A stretch of DNA of 64,000 bases. Origin: Oceanicola sp. 22II-s10i (GTDB lineage Bacteria > Pseudomonadota > Alphaproteobacteria > Rhodobacterales > Rhodobacteraceae). Shown piece by piece: positions 1-9,351 of this stretch. The notes below the pieces were generated by a model. That model saw nothing but the letters and a program-made list of their open reading frames with translations, was not told the DNA's origin and searched no databases. Each line of letters opens with the position of its first letter. Positions within the stretch are counted from its first letter, which is position 1. The stretch is taken from assembly GCF_002210105.1 (NCBI RefSeq), contig NZ_AQQU01000003.1:62001-126000 (forward strand). Direction: 5' to 3'. A program made the position numbers and the translations under genes.

Positions 1-62
1 TGGACGAACAGGCGCGCGAGGTGCTGGGCATGACGCGCACGGACGAGATCGTCATCCGCTAG
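1..62 (+). CDS. C-terminal end of an unidentified protein (5' end outside window)
   Basis: Only the last 19 or so codons are inside the window, reading ...EQAREVLGMTRTDEIVIR and ending at a TAG at 60-62. Codon use looks like the neighbouring genes, so it is probably the true end of a plus-strand gene. The fragment is too short for me to name a family. Confidence 0.5.
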   Translation, partial: DEQAREVLGMTRTDEIVIR

Positions 63-119
63 ACACGCGAAAGGGGCCGCCCGTGCGGACGACCCCATCC
101 CGGAGAAGCTCGGGGTGTA

Positions 120-689
120 TCAGCCAGCCTGGCCGGCCGGCAGGAGCACGCGGTCGATCACGTGGACCACGCCGTTCGACTGGTCGACATCCGCCGTGGT
201 GACGGTGGCGATGCGGCCGTTTTCGTCCTTCAGCTTCAGTTCGCTGCCTTCCATGTAGGCCTCGAGGTTGCAGCCGCCCACGGTCGGCACGACATGCATC
301 CCGCCGTCGTCCGAGATCATGCCCGCGATATCGGTCGAGAAGGCCTCGGTCGCGACCACGTGGCAGGTCAGGATCTGGCGCAGCTGGTCAACGTTGCCTT
401 CCTCCATCAGCGCGTTCAGCGAGGTTTCGGAGATCATGCCGAAGGCGCTGTCGGTCGGGGCGAAGACGGTGAACGGCCCGTCGCCCATCAGGGTTTCGGC
501 CAGGCCCGCGGCCTTCACCGCGGCGACCAGCGTGCTGAGGTTCGGCGCATTGGATGCGTTCTCGGCGATGGTCATGTCTTCCATCATCGGCGCGCCGCCG
601 ACGGTCGGATTGGCGGCGAGCGCCGCCGTTGCGGCCAGTGCCCCGGTTGCGGTGATGGCGGCTGCTTTGAAAAAGCGCGAAATGGTCAT
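120..689 (-). CDS. Secreted fasciclin (FAS1) domain protein
   Basis: A 189-residue protein made of an N-terminal signal peptide (hydrophobic, Ala-rich, ending near ALAAN) and a single FAS1 domain. The typical FAS1 pieces are visible: a PFTVFAPTDSAF box in the first third and VVHVIDRVLLP at the C terminus. FAS1 proteins are extracytoplasmic adhesion or matrix proteins; a partner cannot be predicted. The start at 689 is chosen because AGGAGG lies just upstream of it; a longer reading frame to 737 would put charged residues before the signal peptide. It is divergent from the deaminase gene across about 236 bases. Confidence 0.9.
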   Translation of the reverse strand: MTISRFFKAAAITATGALAATAALAANPTVGGAPMMEDMTIAENASNAPNLSTLVAAVKAAGLAETLMGDGPFTVFAPTDSAFGMISETSLNALMEEGNVDQLRQILTCHVVATEAFSTDIAGMISDDGGMHVVPTVGGCNLEAYMEGSELKLKDENGRIATVTTADVDQSNGVVHVIDRVLLPAGQAG

Positions 690-925
690 GGATACCTCCT
701 GTTTGTCTGCTGAGGATCTCGTCCTCGGATGCCCCAAACTACGGCGGCTTCGCGGCGGCAGTTTCGAAGTTCACGAATTCGTCATCGGGCGCCCTGCAAG
801 CTCGCCGAGGCGAGCGAATGCGGTTCCGCTTGCCAGGTGCAGGCGTCGATGCGCTAATCGATGCGTGGACCTGCAGAACCGGGTGACAGCGCCCGTGACC
901 TCTGCATCTTGGGGAGGGAGGGGCC

Positions 926-1396
926 ATGAAGACCGATCACGATCATCTGCGTCACGCCGTCGAGATTGCGCGGCAGAGCCGGGCAGGCGGCAACCACCCG
1001 TTCGGCGCGCTGCTTGTCGGACCGGAGGGCGAAGTGCTGCTGACGTCCGGCAATACATATGCCACCGACCGCGGCACAGGTCATGCGGAGGCGAATGTCG
1101 CGCAGGCGGCGGCCCGGGCGTTCGAGCCGGATTTCCTGGAAGGTTGTACGCTGGTCACTTCGGTCGAGCCCTGCTGCATGTGCGCCGGGGCGGCCTACTG
1201 GGCCGGCATCGGTGCGGTTGTCTACGGTATGAGCGAGAAGCGACTGGCCGAACTGACGGGCGACAATCCAGAGAACCTGACGCTCGACCTGAGTTGCAGG
1301 CAGGTGTTCGCGGCGGGGCGACGTCCCGTGGCTGTGCGCGGGCCGTTCCCGGAACTCGAGGCCGAAATTGCCGAAGGTCACAAGGGCTTCTGGTGA
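926..1396 (+). CDS. Nucleoside/nucleobase deaminase (CMP/dCMP deaminase-type zinc enzyme)
   Basis: 156 residues. The zinc site is complete: HAE (His53, catalytic Glu55) and PCCMC (Cys83, Cys86). Length and the NHPFGALLV segment resemble guanine deaminase and nucleoside deaminase relatives of TadA rather than TadA itself, which is usually annotated separately. The likely reaction is hydrolytic deamination of guanine or a related base in the cytoplasm. A GGGAGGGAGGGG ribosome-binding site precedes the ATG. It stands alone between a divergent fasciclin gene and the pdh operon, and the substrate is inferred from family only. Confidence 0.85.
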   Translation: MKTDHDHLRHAVEIARQSRAGGNHPFGALLVGPEGEVLLTSGNTYATDRGTGHAEANVAQAAARAFEPDFLEGCTLVTSVEPCCMCAGAAYWAGIGAVVYGMSEKRLAELTGDNPENLTLDLSCRQVFAAGRRPVAVRGPFPELEAEIAEGHKGFW

Positions 1397-1487
1397 TCCT
1401 CAGGTCGGTTTCACGGCCATGCATTGCCGGATCGCCGCGTGCGTCAAATTCGCTCTCGCATGCCGTGACGGAATGTTGTAGCAATTA

Positions 1488-1501
1488 GTTTAACGCTAAA
1501 C
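1488..1501. promoter_or_regulatory. Inverted repeat GTTTA-N4-TAAAC upstream of pdhA
   Basis: GTTTAACGCTAAAC lies 22 bases before the pdhA ATG, in an unusually A/T-rich patch, and just upstream of the ribosome-binding site GGGAGGAG. It could be an operator or part of the pdh promoter. No regulator is identified. Confidence 0.4.
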
Positions 1502-1523
1502 CATCTTCGGGAGGAGCGCGCTT

Positions 1524-2552
1524 ATGGCGACCCGCAAGAGCACGGCCAAGCCCAACGTCTCGGCCGACGACCTCAAGGCATATTACCGCGACATGCTGCT
1601 GATCCGGCGCTTCGAAGAGAAGGCGGGCCAGCTATACGGCATGGGGCTGATCGGCGGCTTCTGCCACCTCTACATCGGCCAGGAGGCCGTCGTCGTCGGG
1701 CTGGAAGCGGCGGCGAGCGAGGGCGACAAGCGGATCACCTCCTACCGTGACCATGGTCACATGCTGGCCTGCGGGATGGACCCGAACGGCGTGATGGCCG
1801 AGCTGACCGGGCGCGAGGGCGGCTATTCCAAGGGCAAGGGCGGCTCGATGCACATGTTCAGCCGCGAGAAGCATTTCTACGGCGGTCACGGCATCGTCGG
1901 CGCGCAGGTGCCGCTCGGCGCCGGGCTGGCCTTCGCGGACAAGTACCTTGAGAACGACCGCGTGACCTTCGCCTATTTCGGTGACGGGGCCGCGAACCAG
2001 GGCCAGGTCTACGAGACGTTCAACATGGCGGCGCTGTGGAAGATTCCGGTGATCTTCGTGATCGAGAACAACCAGTACGCCATGGGCACCGCGCAGAAGC
2101 GGTCGACCTCGACCGAGGACATCCACACCCGCGGCGCGCCGTTCGGCATTCCGGGCGAGATCGTCGACGGCATGGACGTGCTGGCGGTGAAGGACGCGGG
2201 CGACAAGGCCGTCGCGCACTGCCGCGCGGGCAAGGGGCCGTATATCCTCGAGGTGAAGACCTACCGCTACCGCGGCCACTCCATGTCCGACCCGGCGAAA
2301 TACCGGACGCGCGAGGAAGTGCAGAAGATGCGCGAGGAGAAGGACGCGATCGAACACGTGCGCGACCTGCTGATCTCGGGCAAGCACGCGACCGAGGATG
2401 ACCTCAAGGCCATCGACAAGGAGATCAAGGACATCGTGAACGCCTCGGCCGACTTCGCCAAGGACAGCCCGGAGCCGGATGTCAGCGAGCTCTACACCGA
2501 CATCTACGCCACCGACATCCCGCAGGGTGCTGCGGTCGAAGAAGACGCCTGA
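1524..2552 (+). CDS. pdhA: Pyruvate dehydrogenase E1 component, alpha subunit
   Basis: 342 residues, full length for a heteromeric E1-alpha. Residues 153-183 hold the thiamine diphosphate motif, from GDG to NN, and residues 247-261 hold the phosphorylation-loop-type segment [15 protein letters not shown]. With PdhB it forms the E1 heterotetramer that decarboxylates pyruvate and transfers the hydroxyethyl group to lipoyl-E2. It is the first gene of pdhABC; a GGAGGAG ribosome-binding site sits 8 bases before the ATG. No lpd (E3) gene follows this operon in the window, so E3 must come from elsewhere. Confidence 0.97.
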   Translation: MATRKSTAKPNVSADDLKAYYRDMLLIRRFEEKAGQLYGMGLIGGFCHLYIGQEAVVVGLEAAASEGDKRITSYRDHGHMLACGMDPNGVMAELTGREGGYSKGKGGSMHMFSREKHFYGGHGIVGAQVPLGAGLAFADKYLENDRVTFAYFGDGAANQGQVYETFNMAALWKIPVIFVIENNQYAMGTAQKRSTSTEDIHTRGAPFGIPGEIVDGMDVLAVKDAGDKAVAHCRAGKGPYILEVKTYRYRGHSMSDPAKYRTREEVQKMREEKDAIEHVRDLLISGKHATEDDLKAIDKEIKDIVNASADFAKDSPEPDVSELYTDIYATDIPQGAAVEEDA

Positions 2553-2566
2553 GGGGGAGAACGACG

Positions 2567-3943
2567 ATGGCAACCAAGATCCTGATGCCCGCGCTGTCCC
2601 CCACGATGGAGGAAGGCACGCTGGCCAAGTGGCTGGTCAAGGAGGGCGACACCGTCTCCTCCGGCGACATCATGGCCGAGATCGAGACCGACAAGGCGAC
2701 GATGGAATTCGAAGCGGTGGACGAGGGCGTGATCGGCAAGATCCTGATCGCCGAGGGCACCGAGGGGGTAAAGGTGAACACCCCGATCGCCGTGCTGGTC
2801 GAGGAAGGCGAAGATGTCGGCGACGTGGAGGCCGAAGCGGCGCCCGCGCCGAAAGCCGAGGCCGAGGCGGAGGCAAAGTCCGACGACAAGGCGCCGGCGA
2901 AGGCCAAGGCGCCCGAGGCACCGAAGCCCGACCAGACCCCGGACTGGCCCGAAGGCACCGAGATGAAGTCGCAGACCGTCCGCGAGGCGCTGCGCGACGC
3001 AATGGCCGAAGAGATGCGCGGCAACGCCAACGTCTTCGTCATGGGCGAGGAGGTGGCCGAGTATCAGGGCGCCTACAAGGTCACGCAGGGGCTGCTGGAC
3101 GAATTCGGCGGCAAGCGGGTCATCGACACGCCGATCACCGAACACGGCTTTGCCGGCATCGGCGTCGGCGCGGCCTTTGGCGGCCTGCGTCCGATCGTGG
3201 AGTTCATGACGTTCAACTTCGCCATGCAAGCCATTGACCAGATTATCAACTCTGCCGCCAAGACGCTCTACATGTCCGGTGGTCAGATGGGCTGTCCCAT
3301 TGTGTTCCGGGGCCCGAACGGTGCCGCGGCACGGGTCGGCGCGCAGCACAGCCAGGACTACGCGGCGTGGTATTCCATGATCCCCGGCCTCAAGGTCGCG
3401 ATGCCCTATTCGGCGGCCGACGCCAAGGGCCTGCTGAAAAGCGCGATCCGCGATCCGAACCCGGTGATCTTCCTCGAGAACGAGATCCTCTATGGCCGGT
3501 CGTTCGAAGTGCCGGTGATGGACGATTTCACCGTCCCCTTCGGCAAGGCCAAGATCTGGCGCGAGGGCACGGACGTGACCATCGTCAGCTTCGGCATCGG
3601 GATGCAGTACGCGCTGGAAGCCGCTGACAAGCTTGCAGAAGACGGGATCGACGCCGAAGTCATCGACCTGCGCACCCTGCGGCCCATCGACTACGACACG
3701 CTGATCGCGAGCGTGCAGAAGACGAACCGCTGCGTGACGGTCGAGGAAGGCTTCCCCGTGGGCTCCATCGGCAACCACCTGTCGGCCTACATCATGCAGA
3801 ACGCCTTCGACTATCTCGACGCGCCGGTCATCAACTGCACGGGCAAGGACGTGCCGATGCCCTATGCCGCGAACCTCGAGAAGCTCGCGCTCGTCACCAC
3901 CGCCGAGGTCATCGAGGCGGTCAAGCAAGTGACCTACAGGTAG
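2567..3943 (+). CDS. pdhB: Pyruvate dehydrogenase E1 beta subunit with N-terminal lipoyl domain
   Basis: 458 residues, about 130 longer than a bare E1-beta. Residues 1-80 are a lipoyl domain with ETDKATME (predicted lipoyl-lysine Lys43), followed by an Ala/Glu/Lys/Pro-rich linker to about residue 130, then the E1-beta transketolase-like domain ([18 protein letters not shown] onward). A lipoyl-bearing E1-beta is a known alphaproteobacterial arrangement. It starts 14 bases after pdhA with a GGGGGAGAA ribosome-binding site. The lipoyl part is nearly identical, also in DNA, to that of pdhC. Confidence 0.97.
   Translation: MATKILMPALSPTMEEGTLAKWLVKEGDTVSSGDIMAEIETDKATMEFEAVDEGVIGKILIAEGTEGVKVNTPIAVLVEEGEDVGDVEAEAAPAPKAEAEAEAKSDDKAPAKAKAPEAPKPDQTPDWPEGTEMKSQTVREALRDAMAEEMRGNANVFVMGEEVAEYQGAYKVTQGLLDEFGGKRVIDTPITEHGFAGIGVGAAFGGLRPIVEFMTFNFAMQAIDQIINSAAKTLYMSGGQMGCPIVFRGPNGAAARVGAQHSQDYAAWYSMIPGLKVAMPYSAADAKGLLKSAIRDPNPVIFLENEILYGRSFEVPVMDDFTVPFGKAKIWREGTDVTIVSFGIGMQYALEAADKLAEDGIDAEVIDLRTLRPIDYDTLIASVQKTNRCVTVEEGFPVGSIGNHLSAYIMQNAFDYLDAPVINCTGKDVPMPYAANLEKLALVTTAEVIEAVKQVTYR
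2573..2812 (+). repeat. Lipoyl-domain direct repeat, copy 1 (in pdhB)
   Basis: About 240 bases coding for the lipoyl domain match 3962-4201 in pdhC with only scattered, mostly silent differences. The longest exact run I found is 39 bases (2630-2668 against 4019-4057). The copies lie 1389 bases apart in the same orientation. Confidence 0.9.
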
Positions 3944-3955
3944 GGGGACCGCGAC

Positions 3956-5299
3956 ATGCCGACCGAAATCCTGATGCCCGCCCTCAGCCCGACGATGGAA
4001 GAGGGGACGCTGGCGAAATGGCTGGTCAAGGAGGGCGACACCGTCTCCTCCGGCGACCTGCTGGCCGAGATTGAGACCGACAAGGCGACGATGGAATTCG
4101 AAGCCGTGGACGAAGGCGTCATCGGCAAGATCCTGATCGCCGAGGGCTCCGAAGGGGTCAAGGTGAACACCCCGATCGCCGTCCTGCTGGAAGAGGGCGA
4201 GAGCGCCGACGACATCGGCGAGACCAAGGGCAAGGCCGAGGCCAAGCCCAACCCCGAGGAAAGCACCGAAAAGGCCCCCGCGCCGAAAGAGGCGCAGGAC
4301 GGGCCCAAGGCGGCACCGGTCGGCAAGTCCGACACCAAGGCGCCCGCCGCGCCCAGGGACGCGGATGGCAAGCGCATCTTCGCCAGCCCGCTGGCCCGCC
4401 GGATCGCGGCGGACAAGGGGCTGGACCTGAGCGGCATCAAGGGCTCGGGCCCGCACGGCCGCATCGTGCGCGCCGATGTGGAGGGGGCGAAACCCGCCGC
4501 CGCTTCCGCGTCGAAGGAGGCCGCCGCGGCCCCGGTCGGCAAGGCCGCGCCCGCCGCCATGGCCTCCGGTCCGTCGACCGACGCCGTGCTCAAGATGTAC
4601 GAGGGGCGCGAGTACACCGAGGTCAAGCTGGACGGCATGCGCAAGACCATCGCCGCCCGTCTGACCGAGGCCAAGCAGACCATCCCGCATTTCTACCTGC
4701 GCCGCGACATCCGGATCGACGCGCTGCTCAAGTTCCGGGGCGACCTGAACAAGCAGCTGGAACACCGGGGCGTGAAGCTCAGCGTCAACGACTTCATCAT
4801 CAAGGCCTGCGCCCTCGCGCTGCAGGCCGTGCCCAAGGCCAACGCCGTCTGGGCCGGTGACCGCGTGCTGGAGCTGACCCCCTCGGACGTCGCCGTCGCG
4901 GTGGCCATCGACGGCGGGCTGTTCACGCCGGTGCTGAAGGACGCGGAGTCGAAATCGCTGTCCAAGCTCTCGACCGAGATAAAGGACCTCGCCGCCCGTG
5001 CCCGCGACCGCAAGCTGGCGCCGCATGAATACCAGGGCGGCAGCTTTGCCATCTCGAACCTCGGGATGTTCGGCATCGACAACTTCGACGCGGTCATCAA
5101 CCCGCCGCACGGCGCGATCCTCGCCGTCGGGGCAGGGGTCAAGAAACCGGTCGTGGGCGAGGACGGACAGATCACCGCGGCGACGATCATGTCGGTCACG
5201 CTCTCGGTCGATCACCGGGTCATCGACGGTGCCCTCGGGGCGGAGCTGCTGCAGGCCATCGTCGACAACCTCGAACACCCGATGGCGATGCTGGCCTGA
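3956..5299 (+). CDS. pdhC: Dihydrolipoamide acetyltransferase (E2) of pyruvate dehydrogenase
   Basis: 447 residues. Order: one lipoyl domain (1-80, Lys43 in ETDKATME), an Ala/Pro/Lys linker, a peripheral-subunit-binding domain (about 142-176, [20 protein letters not shown]), a second linker, and the acetyltransferase domain ending with the catalytic motif DHRVIDG (His420, Asp424). It forms the core that moves the acetyl group to CoA. It starts 12 bases after pdhB. The single lipoyl domain fits the idea that the second one sits on PdhB. Confidence 0.97.
   Translation: MPTEILMPALSPTMEEGTLAKWLVKEGDTVSSGDLLAEIETDKATMEFEAVDEGVIGKILIAEGSEGVKVNTPIAVLLEEGESADDIGETKGKAEAKPNPEESTEKAPAPKEAQDGPKAAPVGKSDTKAPAAPRDADGKRIFASPLARRIAADKGLDLSGIKGSGPHGRIVRADVEGAKPAAASASKEAAAAPVGKAAPAAMASGPSTDAVLKMYEGREYTEVKLDGMRKTIAARLTEAKQTIPHFYLRRDIRIDALLKFRGDLNKQLEHRGVKLSVNDFIIKACALALQAVPKANAVWAGDRVLELTPSDVAVAVAIDGGLFTPVLKDAESKSLSKLSTEIKDLAARARDRKLAPHEYQGGSFAISNLGMFGIDNFDAVINPPHGAILAVGAGVKKPVVGEDGQITAATIMSVTLSVDHRVIDGALGAELLQAIVDNLEHPMAMLA
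3962..4201 (+). repeat. Lipoyl-domain direct repeat, copy 2 (in pdhC)
   Basis: Partner of 2573-2812. Protein differences over the first 80 residues are few (for example IM/LL at 35-36 and T/S near 65), which points to recent duplication or ongoing gene conversion. Confidence 0.9.
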
Positions 5300-5379
5300 C
5301 AGGGGCCTGCACAGGCAAAGGGCAACCGGCATCCCCCGGCATCATGCGGCGCATGGTCCGGGGGAATTCCGGAGGATGT

Positions 5380-5391
5380 GACCAATTGGTC
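5380..5391. promoter_or_regulatory. 12-base perfect palindrome upstream of tatA
   Basis: GACCAATTGGTC lies in the A/T-richer part of the 176-base pdhC-tatA spacer, followed by CATATA. It may mark the tat promoter or an operator. No protein is assigned. Confidence 0.35.
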
Positions 5392-5475
5392 CTTTCATAT
5401 ATCCGTCCGAGGCATTAGATACCCTCGGACCATACGGCCCGCCGGGAGACGGGCCACACTCAGGGAGTTACCCCC

Positions 5476-5688
5476 ATGCTGAACAATATCGGACTTCCCG
5501 GCCTTCTGCTGATCGCCGTGGTCGTGCTGGTTCTTTTCGGTCGCGGCAAGATCTCCTCGCTCATGGGCGAGGTCGGCAAGGGCATCACCGCCTTCAAGAA
5601 GGGCGTGAGCGACGGCACGAAAGAGCTGGACGACGCAAGCTCGGAGGGCGCGCGCGATGTGACCCCGGCCGAGAAAGACAAGGCCTGA
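5476..5688 (+). CDS. tatA: Twin-arginine translocase subunit TatA
   Basis: 70 residues: a single N-terminal membrane helix (about 5-20), the FGRGKI hinge, an amphipathic helix (about 24-43, [13 protein letters not shown]) and a short acidic tail. TatA multimers form the pore of the Tat pathway for folded proteins. First gene of tatABC; an AGGGAG ribosome-binding site precedes the ATG. The sequence starts ML rather than the common MG, but the fold signature is clear. Confidence 0.95.
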   Translation: MLNNIGLPGLLLIAVVVLVLFGRGKISSLMGEVGKGITAFKKGVSDGTKELDDASSEGARDVTPAEKDKA

Positions 5689-5711
5689 CAGCCTTTTCCG
5701 GGTGATCCTTC

Positions 5712-6200
5712 ATGTTCGACCTCGGCTGGACCGAGCTTTTGCTGATCGGCATCGTGGCGCTGATCGTGGTGGGTCCCAAGGACCTGCCCGTCCTGTTCCG
5801 CAACGCCGGTCGCTTCGTGGGCAAGGCCCGCGGCATGGCGCGCGAGTTCTCGCGCGCGATGGAAGAAGCGGCGGATGAATCCGGCGCCAAGGACATCTCC
5901 AAGACCTTCCGCGATGCCGTGAACCCCAAGAAGATGGGGCTGGACAAGCTGAAGGAGGCCACCGACTTCCGCAACTGGGAGCCGGACAGCGAGACCGGCA
6001 AGCTGGCCGAGGATCGCGCCGCCGCCGCCAAGAAGATCCACGCCGCCACCGCCGCCGCCGCCGAAAAGCGCAAGGCGCAGGAGGCCGAGACCGCGGCGCA
6101 GGCCAAGGCCGCCGCCGAGGCCACGCCTGACGCCGGGCAGGGCGACGCACCGGCTGATCCGGCGCCTGCCGCGCCGTCCGAGGACACCACCCGCACATGA
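5712..6200 (+). CDS. tatB: Twin-arginine translocase subunit TatB
   Basis: 162 residues: [26 protein letters not shown] is the classic TatB membrane helix with its conserved Glu8 and GPKDLP hinge, then an amphipathic helix and a long Ala/Lys/Glu-rich tail rich in alanine repeats (about 100-160). TatB works with TatC as receptor for twin-arginine signal peptides. It lies 23 bases after tatA, and its stop codon overlaps the tatC start (ATGA). Confidence 0.95.
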   Translation: MFDLGWTELLLIGIVALIVVGPKDLPVLFRNAGRFVGKARGMAREFSRAMEEAADESGAKDISKTFRDAVNPKKMGLDKLKEATDFRNWEPDSETGKLAEDRAAAAKKIHAATAAAAEKRKAQEAETAAQAKAAAEATPDAGQGDAPADPAPAAPSEDTTRT

Positions 6201-7090
6201 CCGCAGGCGACGAGATCGACGACAGCCAGGCCCCGCTGATCGAGCATCTGGCCGAGCTCAGGAACCGGCTGATCCATTCGGTCGTGGCCTTCATCATCGG
6301 GATGGTGATCTGCTTCACCGTCTGGAACCCGATCTTCAACTTCCTGACGCAGCCGCTCTGCAACGCGCTGGCGCAGCGCGGGCAGCTTGGCGACTGCGGG
6401 CTGATCCTGATCAAGCTTCAGGAAGGCTTCTTCGTCGCCATCTCCATCTCGCTGCTCGGCGGGCTGGTGCTGTCGTTCCCCTACATCGCGCTGCAGATGT
6501 GGCGTTTCGTGGCGCCGGGGCTCTACCGCAAGGAAAAGAACGCCTTCCTGCCGTTCATCATCGCCTCGCCCGCGATGTTCTTCCTCGGCGCGGCCTTCGC
6601 CTTCTACGTCGTGACGCCGCTCGCCTTCGACTTCTTCCTCGGCTTCCAGCAGCCCGGTTCCGTGATCGGAGAGGGCGGGGCGGAGAACGGGATCGCCGGG
6701 ATCGCCTTCCAGGGCTCGGCGCAGGAATACCTGTCGCTGACGATCAAGTTCATCGTGGCCTTCGGCCTCTGCTTCCAGTTGCCGGTCCTGCTGACGCTGA
6801 TGGGGCTGGCGGGGCTGGTGTCCTCGGAGGGCCTGCGCGCCGTTCGGAAATACGCGGTGGTCGGCATCCTCGTCCTGGCCGCGCTCGTGACCCCGCCGGA
6901 CGTCATCACGCAGGTCATCCTGTTCGTCGTTGTCTACGGCCTCTACGAGATCTCCATCTTCCTCGTCCGCCGGGTCGAGCGGAAGCGCGACGAGCGCCTG
7001 CGTGAGGAAGGATACTTCGACGACGAGGATGAGGACGAGGAAGACGATCCGCTTCTCGCCGAATTCGACAGGGACAATGACAAATCCTGA
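6197..7090 (+). CDS. tatC: Sec-independent protein translocase TatC
   Basis: 297 residues with six predicted membrane helices, beginning with the family motif [13 protein letters not shown] near residue 14. TatC binds the twin-arginine signal peptide. The C terminus carries a strongly acidic tail ([10 protein letters not shown] near 275-285) that is longer than the minimal E. coli form. The ATG overlaps the tatB stop, and the gene in turn overlaps the next gene by 14 bases, so the four genes are probably co-transcribed. Confidence 0.96.
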   Translation: MTAGDEIDDSQAPLIEHLAELRNRLIHSVVAFIIGMVICFTVWNPIFNFLTQPLCNALAQRGQLGDCGLILIKLQEGFFVAISISLLGGLVLSFPYIALQMWRFVAPGLYRKEKNAFLPFIIASPAMFFLGAAFAFYVVTPLAFDFFLGFQQPGSVIGEGGAENGIAGIAFQGSAQEYLSLTIKFIVAFGLCFQLPVLLTLMGLAGLVSSEGLRAVRKYAVVGILVLAALVTPPDVITQVILFVVVYGLYEISIFLVRRVERKRDERLREEGYFDDEDEDEEDDPLLAEFDRDNDKS

Positions 7091-7922
7091 TCCGCTGATC
7101 CGCATCGCGGAGGCGCTGGAGCGCATGGCGCCCGCGCCTCTGGCCGCCCCCGATTTCTCCGCCGCCGACGCCTTCGTCTGGCATACGGAGCCCGAGCGGC
7201 TGGAACCCGTCGGCCGCGTCTCGCGCGTGGGGCTGGAGCTGCTGGTCGGCATCGACCGGTCCCGTGACACGCTGCTGACCAACACGCTGCAGTTCGCGCG
7301 CGGCCTGCCCGCCAACAACGCGCTGCTCTGGGGCGCGCGGGGGATGGGCAAGTCGAGCCTCGTCAAGGCCGTCCACGCCGAGGTGCTGCGCCAGGGGGTG
7401 CCGCTCAAGATCGTGGAACTCCAGCGCGAGGATCTGCCCTCCGTCGCCCGGCTGCTGTCGGTCCTCGGCGGGTCCTCGGACCGCTTCCTGCTGTTCTGCG
7501 ACGACCTGTCGTTCAGCCACGACGACCAGCACTACAAGTCGCTCAAGGCCGTGCTGGACGGCGGCATCGCCGGGCGTCCGGACAACGTGCTGTTCTACGC
7601 CACCTCGAACCGCCGCCACCTGATGCCGCGCGACATGATCGAGAACGAACGCTCCTCGGCGATCAACCCCTCCGAGGCGGTCGAGGAAAAGGTCTCGCTC
7701 TCGGACCGCTTCGGCCTGTGGCTGGGCTTTCACCCCTGCGACCAGGACGAGTACCTTCGGATGATCCGCGGCTACTGCGCCGCCCACGGGGTCGAGATCG
7801 ACGAGGACACCCTGCGCGCCGAGGCGATCGAATGGCAGGCCACCCGCGGCGCGCGTTCGGGCCGCGTGGCCTGGCAGTACTTCACCGATCTCGCAGGCCG
7901 CCGGGGCGTCGCGCTAAGCTGA
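7077..7922 (+). CDS. DUF815-type AAA ATPase of unknown role
   Basis: 281 residues. Walker A is GARGMGKS (86-93) and Walker B-like [10 protein letters not shown] is at 137-146; the segment [18 protein letters not shown] resembles the sensor-1 region of the DUF815 family. The start at 7077 is inside the tatC 3' end (14-base overlap), the first ATG before the conserved [15 protein letters not shown] segment. The family is cytoplasmic and poorly characterised. Linkage to tat may be only translational coupling. Confidence 0.85.
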   Translation: MTNPDPLIRIAEALERMAPAPLAAPDFSAADAFVWHTEPERLEPVGRVSRVGLELLVGIDRSRDTLLTNTLQFARGLPANNALLWGARGMGKSSLVKAVHAEVLRQGVPLKIVELQREDLPSVARLLSVLGGSSDRFLLFCDDLSFSHDDQHYKSLKAVLDGGIAGRPDNVLFYATSNRRHLMPRDMIENERSSAINPSEAVEEKVSLSDRFGLWLGFHPCDQDEYLRMIRGYCAAHGVEIDEDTLRAEAIEWQATRGARSGRVAWQYFTDLAGRRGVALS

Positions 7923-7975
7923 CCACGGGCCCTCGTCGGGCCCTGACGCGCCCGCCTCGGCCAGCGCCGGTCCCC

Positions 7976-8028
7976 TGCTTCATCTTGCCGAAAATATGCC
8001 GGGGGTCCGGGGGCAGAGCCCCCGGTCC
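7976..8028 (+). repeat. Dispersed intergenic element, copy A
   Basis: Contains GCTTCATCTTGCC, GAAAATATGCC and a GGGGGC-AGA-GCCCCC palindrome between the convergent DUF815 and nlpD-like genes. Preceded by a small GGGCCC-TCGTC-GGGCCC hairpin (7927-7943). Related copies are at 26667, 35211, 51291 and 63906. It may help end transcription from both sides. Confidence 0.7.
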
Positions 8029-8046
8029 GTCCCGCTCAGCCCGCAC

Positions 8047-9276
8047 TCACCTCAGGTAGGGCAGCGGATCCGTGCTCTCCAGCCCCTTGCGGACCTCGAA
8101 GTGCACATAGGCCGAGGACCCGCCGGGCACCTCCGCCAGTTTCTGCCCGCGGCTGACCTTCTGCTTTTCCTTCACCGCGATCTTGGTGACGTTGGAATAG
8201 ATGGTCAGCAGCTTGCCCTCGTGGCGCACCACGATCACGTGGTTGTTGTCCGCATCCGAGGTGATCGCCGCCACCTCGCCACCCGAGGCCGCACCGATGG
8301 CGGTGCCGGGCGCAGCCGAAATGTCGATGCCGTCGTTCTTGCCCTTGGCATATTCGCGCACGATGTTGCCCTTGACCGGATAGGCCATCTGGGCCGCCGC
8401 CTTCGCGGTCTCCTTGCCGACATCCGCGACCGGCTTGGCCGGTTTCGCCGCGGCGGCGGTCTGTGTCGCGAGCGGCACCGTCTTCTCGGCGGGCAGCGGC
8501 TTCGCCGCGCTCGGCGGCGTCGGGGTGGGCGAGCCCTGGCCCGGCGCGGTCGTCGCGGAAGACGCCGTGGCGGTGGCCGAGGCGGCCGCGGGCACCACGG
8601 TGGCGGGGGCGGAGGCGGCCGCGACCGGGATCATCAGGTACTGGCCTTCGCGGATGGTGTAGTTGCCATCCAGCCCGTTCCATTCGGCCAGCGAGGTGAC
8701 CGAGACATTGTAGAGCCGGGCGACCGTATAGGCGGTCTCGCCCCGCACCACCTTGTGGCGGTCGGGTTCGGTGCGCGCGACCGCCGGCGACGCCGCCGGG
8801 GCGGTGGCGGACGCAGCAGCCGGGGCCAGCGTCGTCGTCTCGACCCTGCGGTCCCCGGCGCGGTCGATGGCGCCCCCGGCGATCGAGGTGATGTCGGTCC
8901 CGGCCGCGCCGGTCGCGGCCGTCGGTTCGGCCACCCGGTTGGGCAGCGACACGACCTCGCCCTGCCGCAGCTGCGTGTCCGGGTTCAGGCCGTTGTGCCG
9001 GGCCAGCTGATCGGCATCCGCGCCGATCCGGGCCGCCATGCTGCGCACGGTGTCGCCGTTGCGGGCCACCGCGACCTGGTAGTTCGGGTAGGAGATGATC
9101 CCGCGGTCATCGGGCCGTGGCCGGTCCAGCGTCGCCATGCGCGCGGCCTCGGCCGTGTTGAACTGGTTGAAGGCCCCGCGCATGTCGAGGTCCACGCCGT
9201 CGGTGCAGGCCGCCATAAGGGCCAGCGCCGATACCGCCGCGACGCCGCGCGCGGTTCTGCGGATAGTGTCCGTCAT
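8047..9276 (-). CDS. nlpD: NlpD-like LysM/LytM lipoprotein, predicted amidase activator
   Basis: 409 residues. A lipobox LMAAC puts the lipid-attached Cys at 24. Two LysM repeats follow (about 60-110 and 170-218), then an Ala/Pro/Thr linker and a C-terminal M23/LytM domain. The M23 metal ligands look degenerate: KNDGIDI replaces HxxxD and YVHFE replaces HxHFE. This matches NlpD/EnvC-type factors that activate cell-wall amidases instead of cutting peptidoglycan. The surE-pcm-nlpD order matches that in E. coli. The start at 9276 has a GAGGAA ribosome-binding site; a longer frame to 9327 lacks one. Confidence 0.88.
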   Translation of the reverse strand: MTDTIRRTARGVAAVSALALMAACTDGVDLDMRGAFNQFNTAEAARMATLDRPRPDDRGIISYPNYQVAVARNGDTVRSMAARIGADADQLARHNGLNPDTQLRQGEVVSLPNRVAEPTAATGAAGTDITSIAGGAIDRAGDRRVETTTLAPAAASATAPAASPAVARTEPDRHKVVRGETAYTVARLYNVSVTSLAEWNGLDGNYTIREGQYLMIPVAAASAPATVVPAAASATATASSATTAPGQGSPTPTPPSAAKPLPAEKTVPLATQTAAAAKPAKPVADVGKETAKAAAQMAYPVKGNIVREYAKGKNDGIDISAAPGTAIGAASGGEVAAITSDADNNHVIVVRHEGKLLTIYSNVTKIAVKEKQKVSRGQKLAEVPGGSSAYVHFEVRKGLESTDPLPYLR

Positions 9277-9351
9277 CTGTTCGTTCCTCACCGCCGCCCC
9301 TGTTGTCCGGGGCTGTTGTGCTGCCATGCCGCGCCGCCTTTGCGCGACCTC

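Noticed and set aside
2504-5332. Very long minus-strand open frame (about 940 codons) opposite pdhABC
   Set aside because: A by-product of strong third-position G/C bias: the opposite strand of well-supported pdh genes. Composition is His/Arg/Gly/Asp-rich with no domain.
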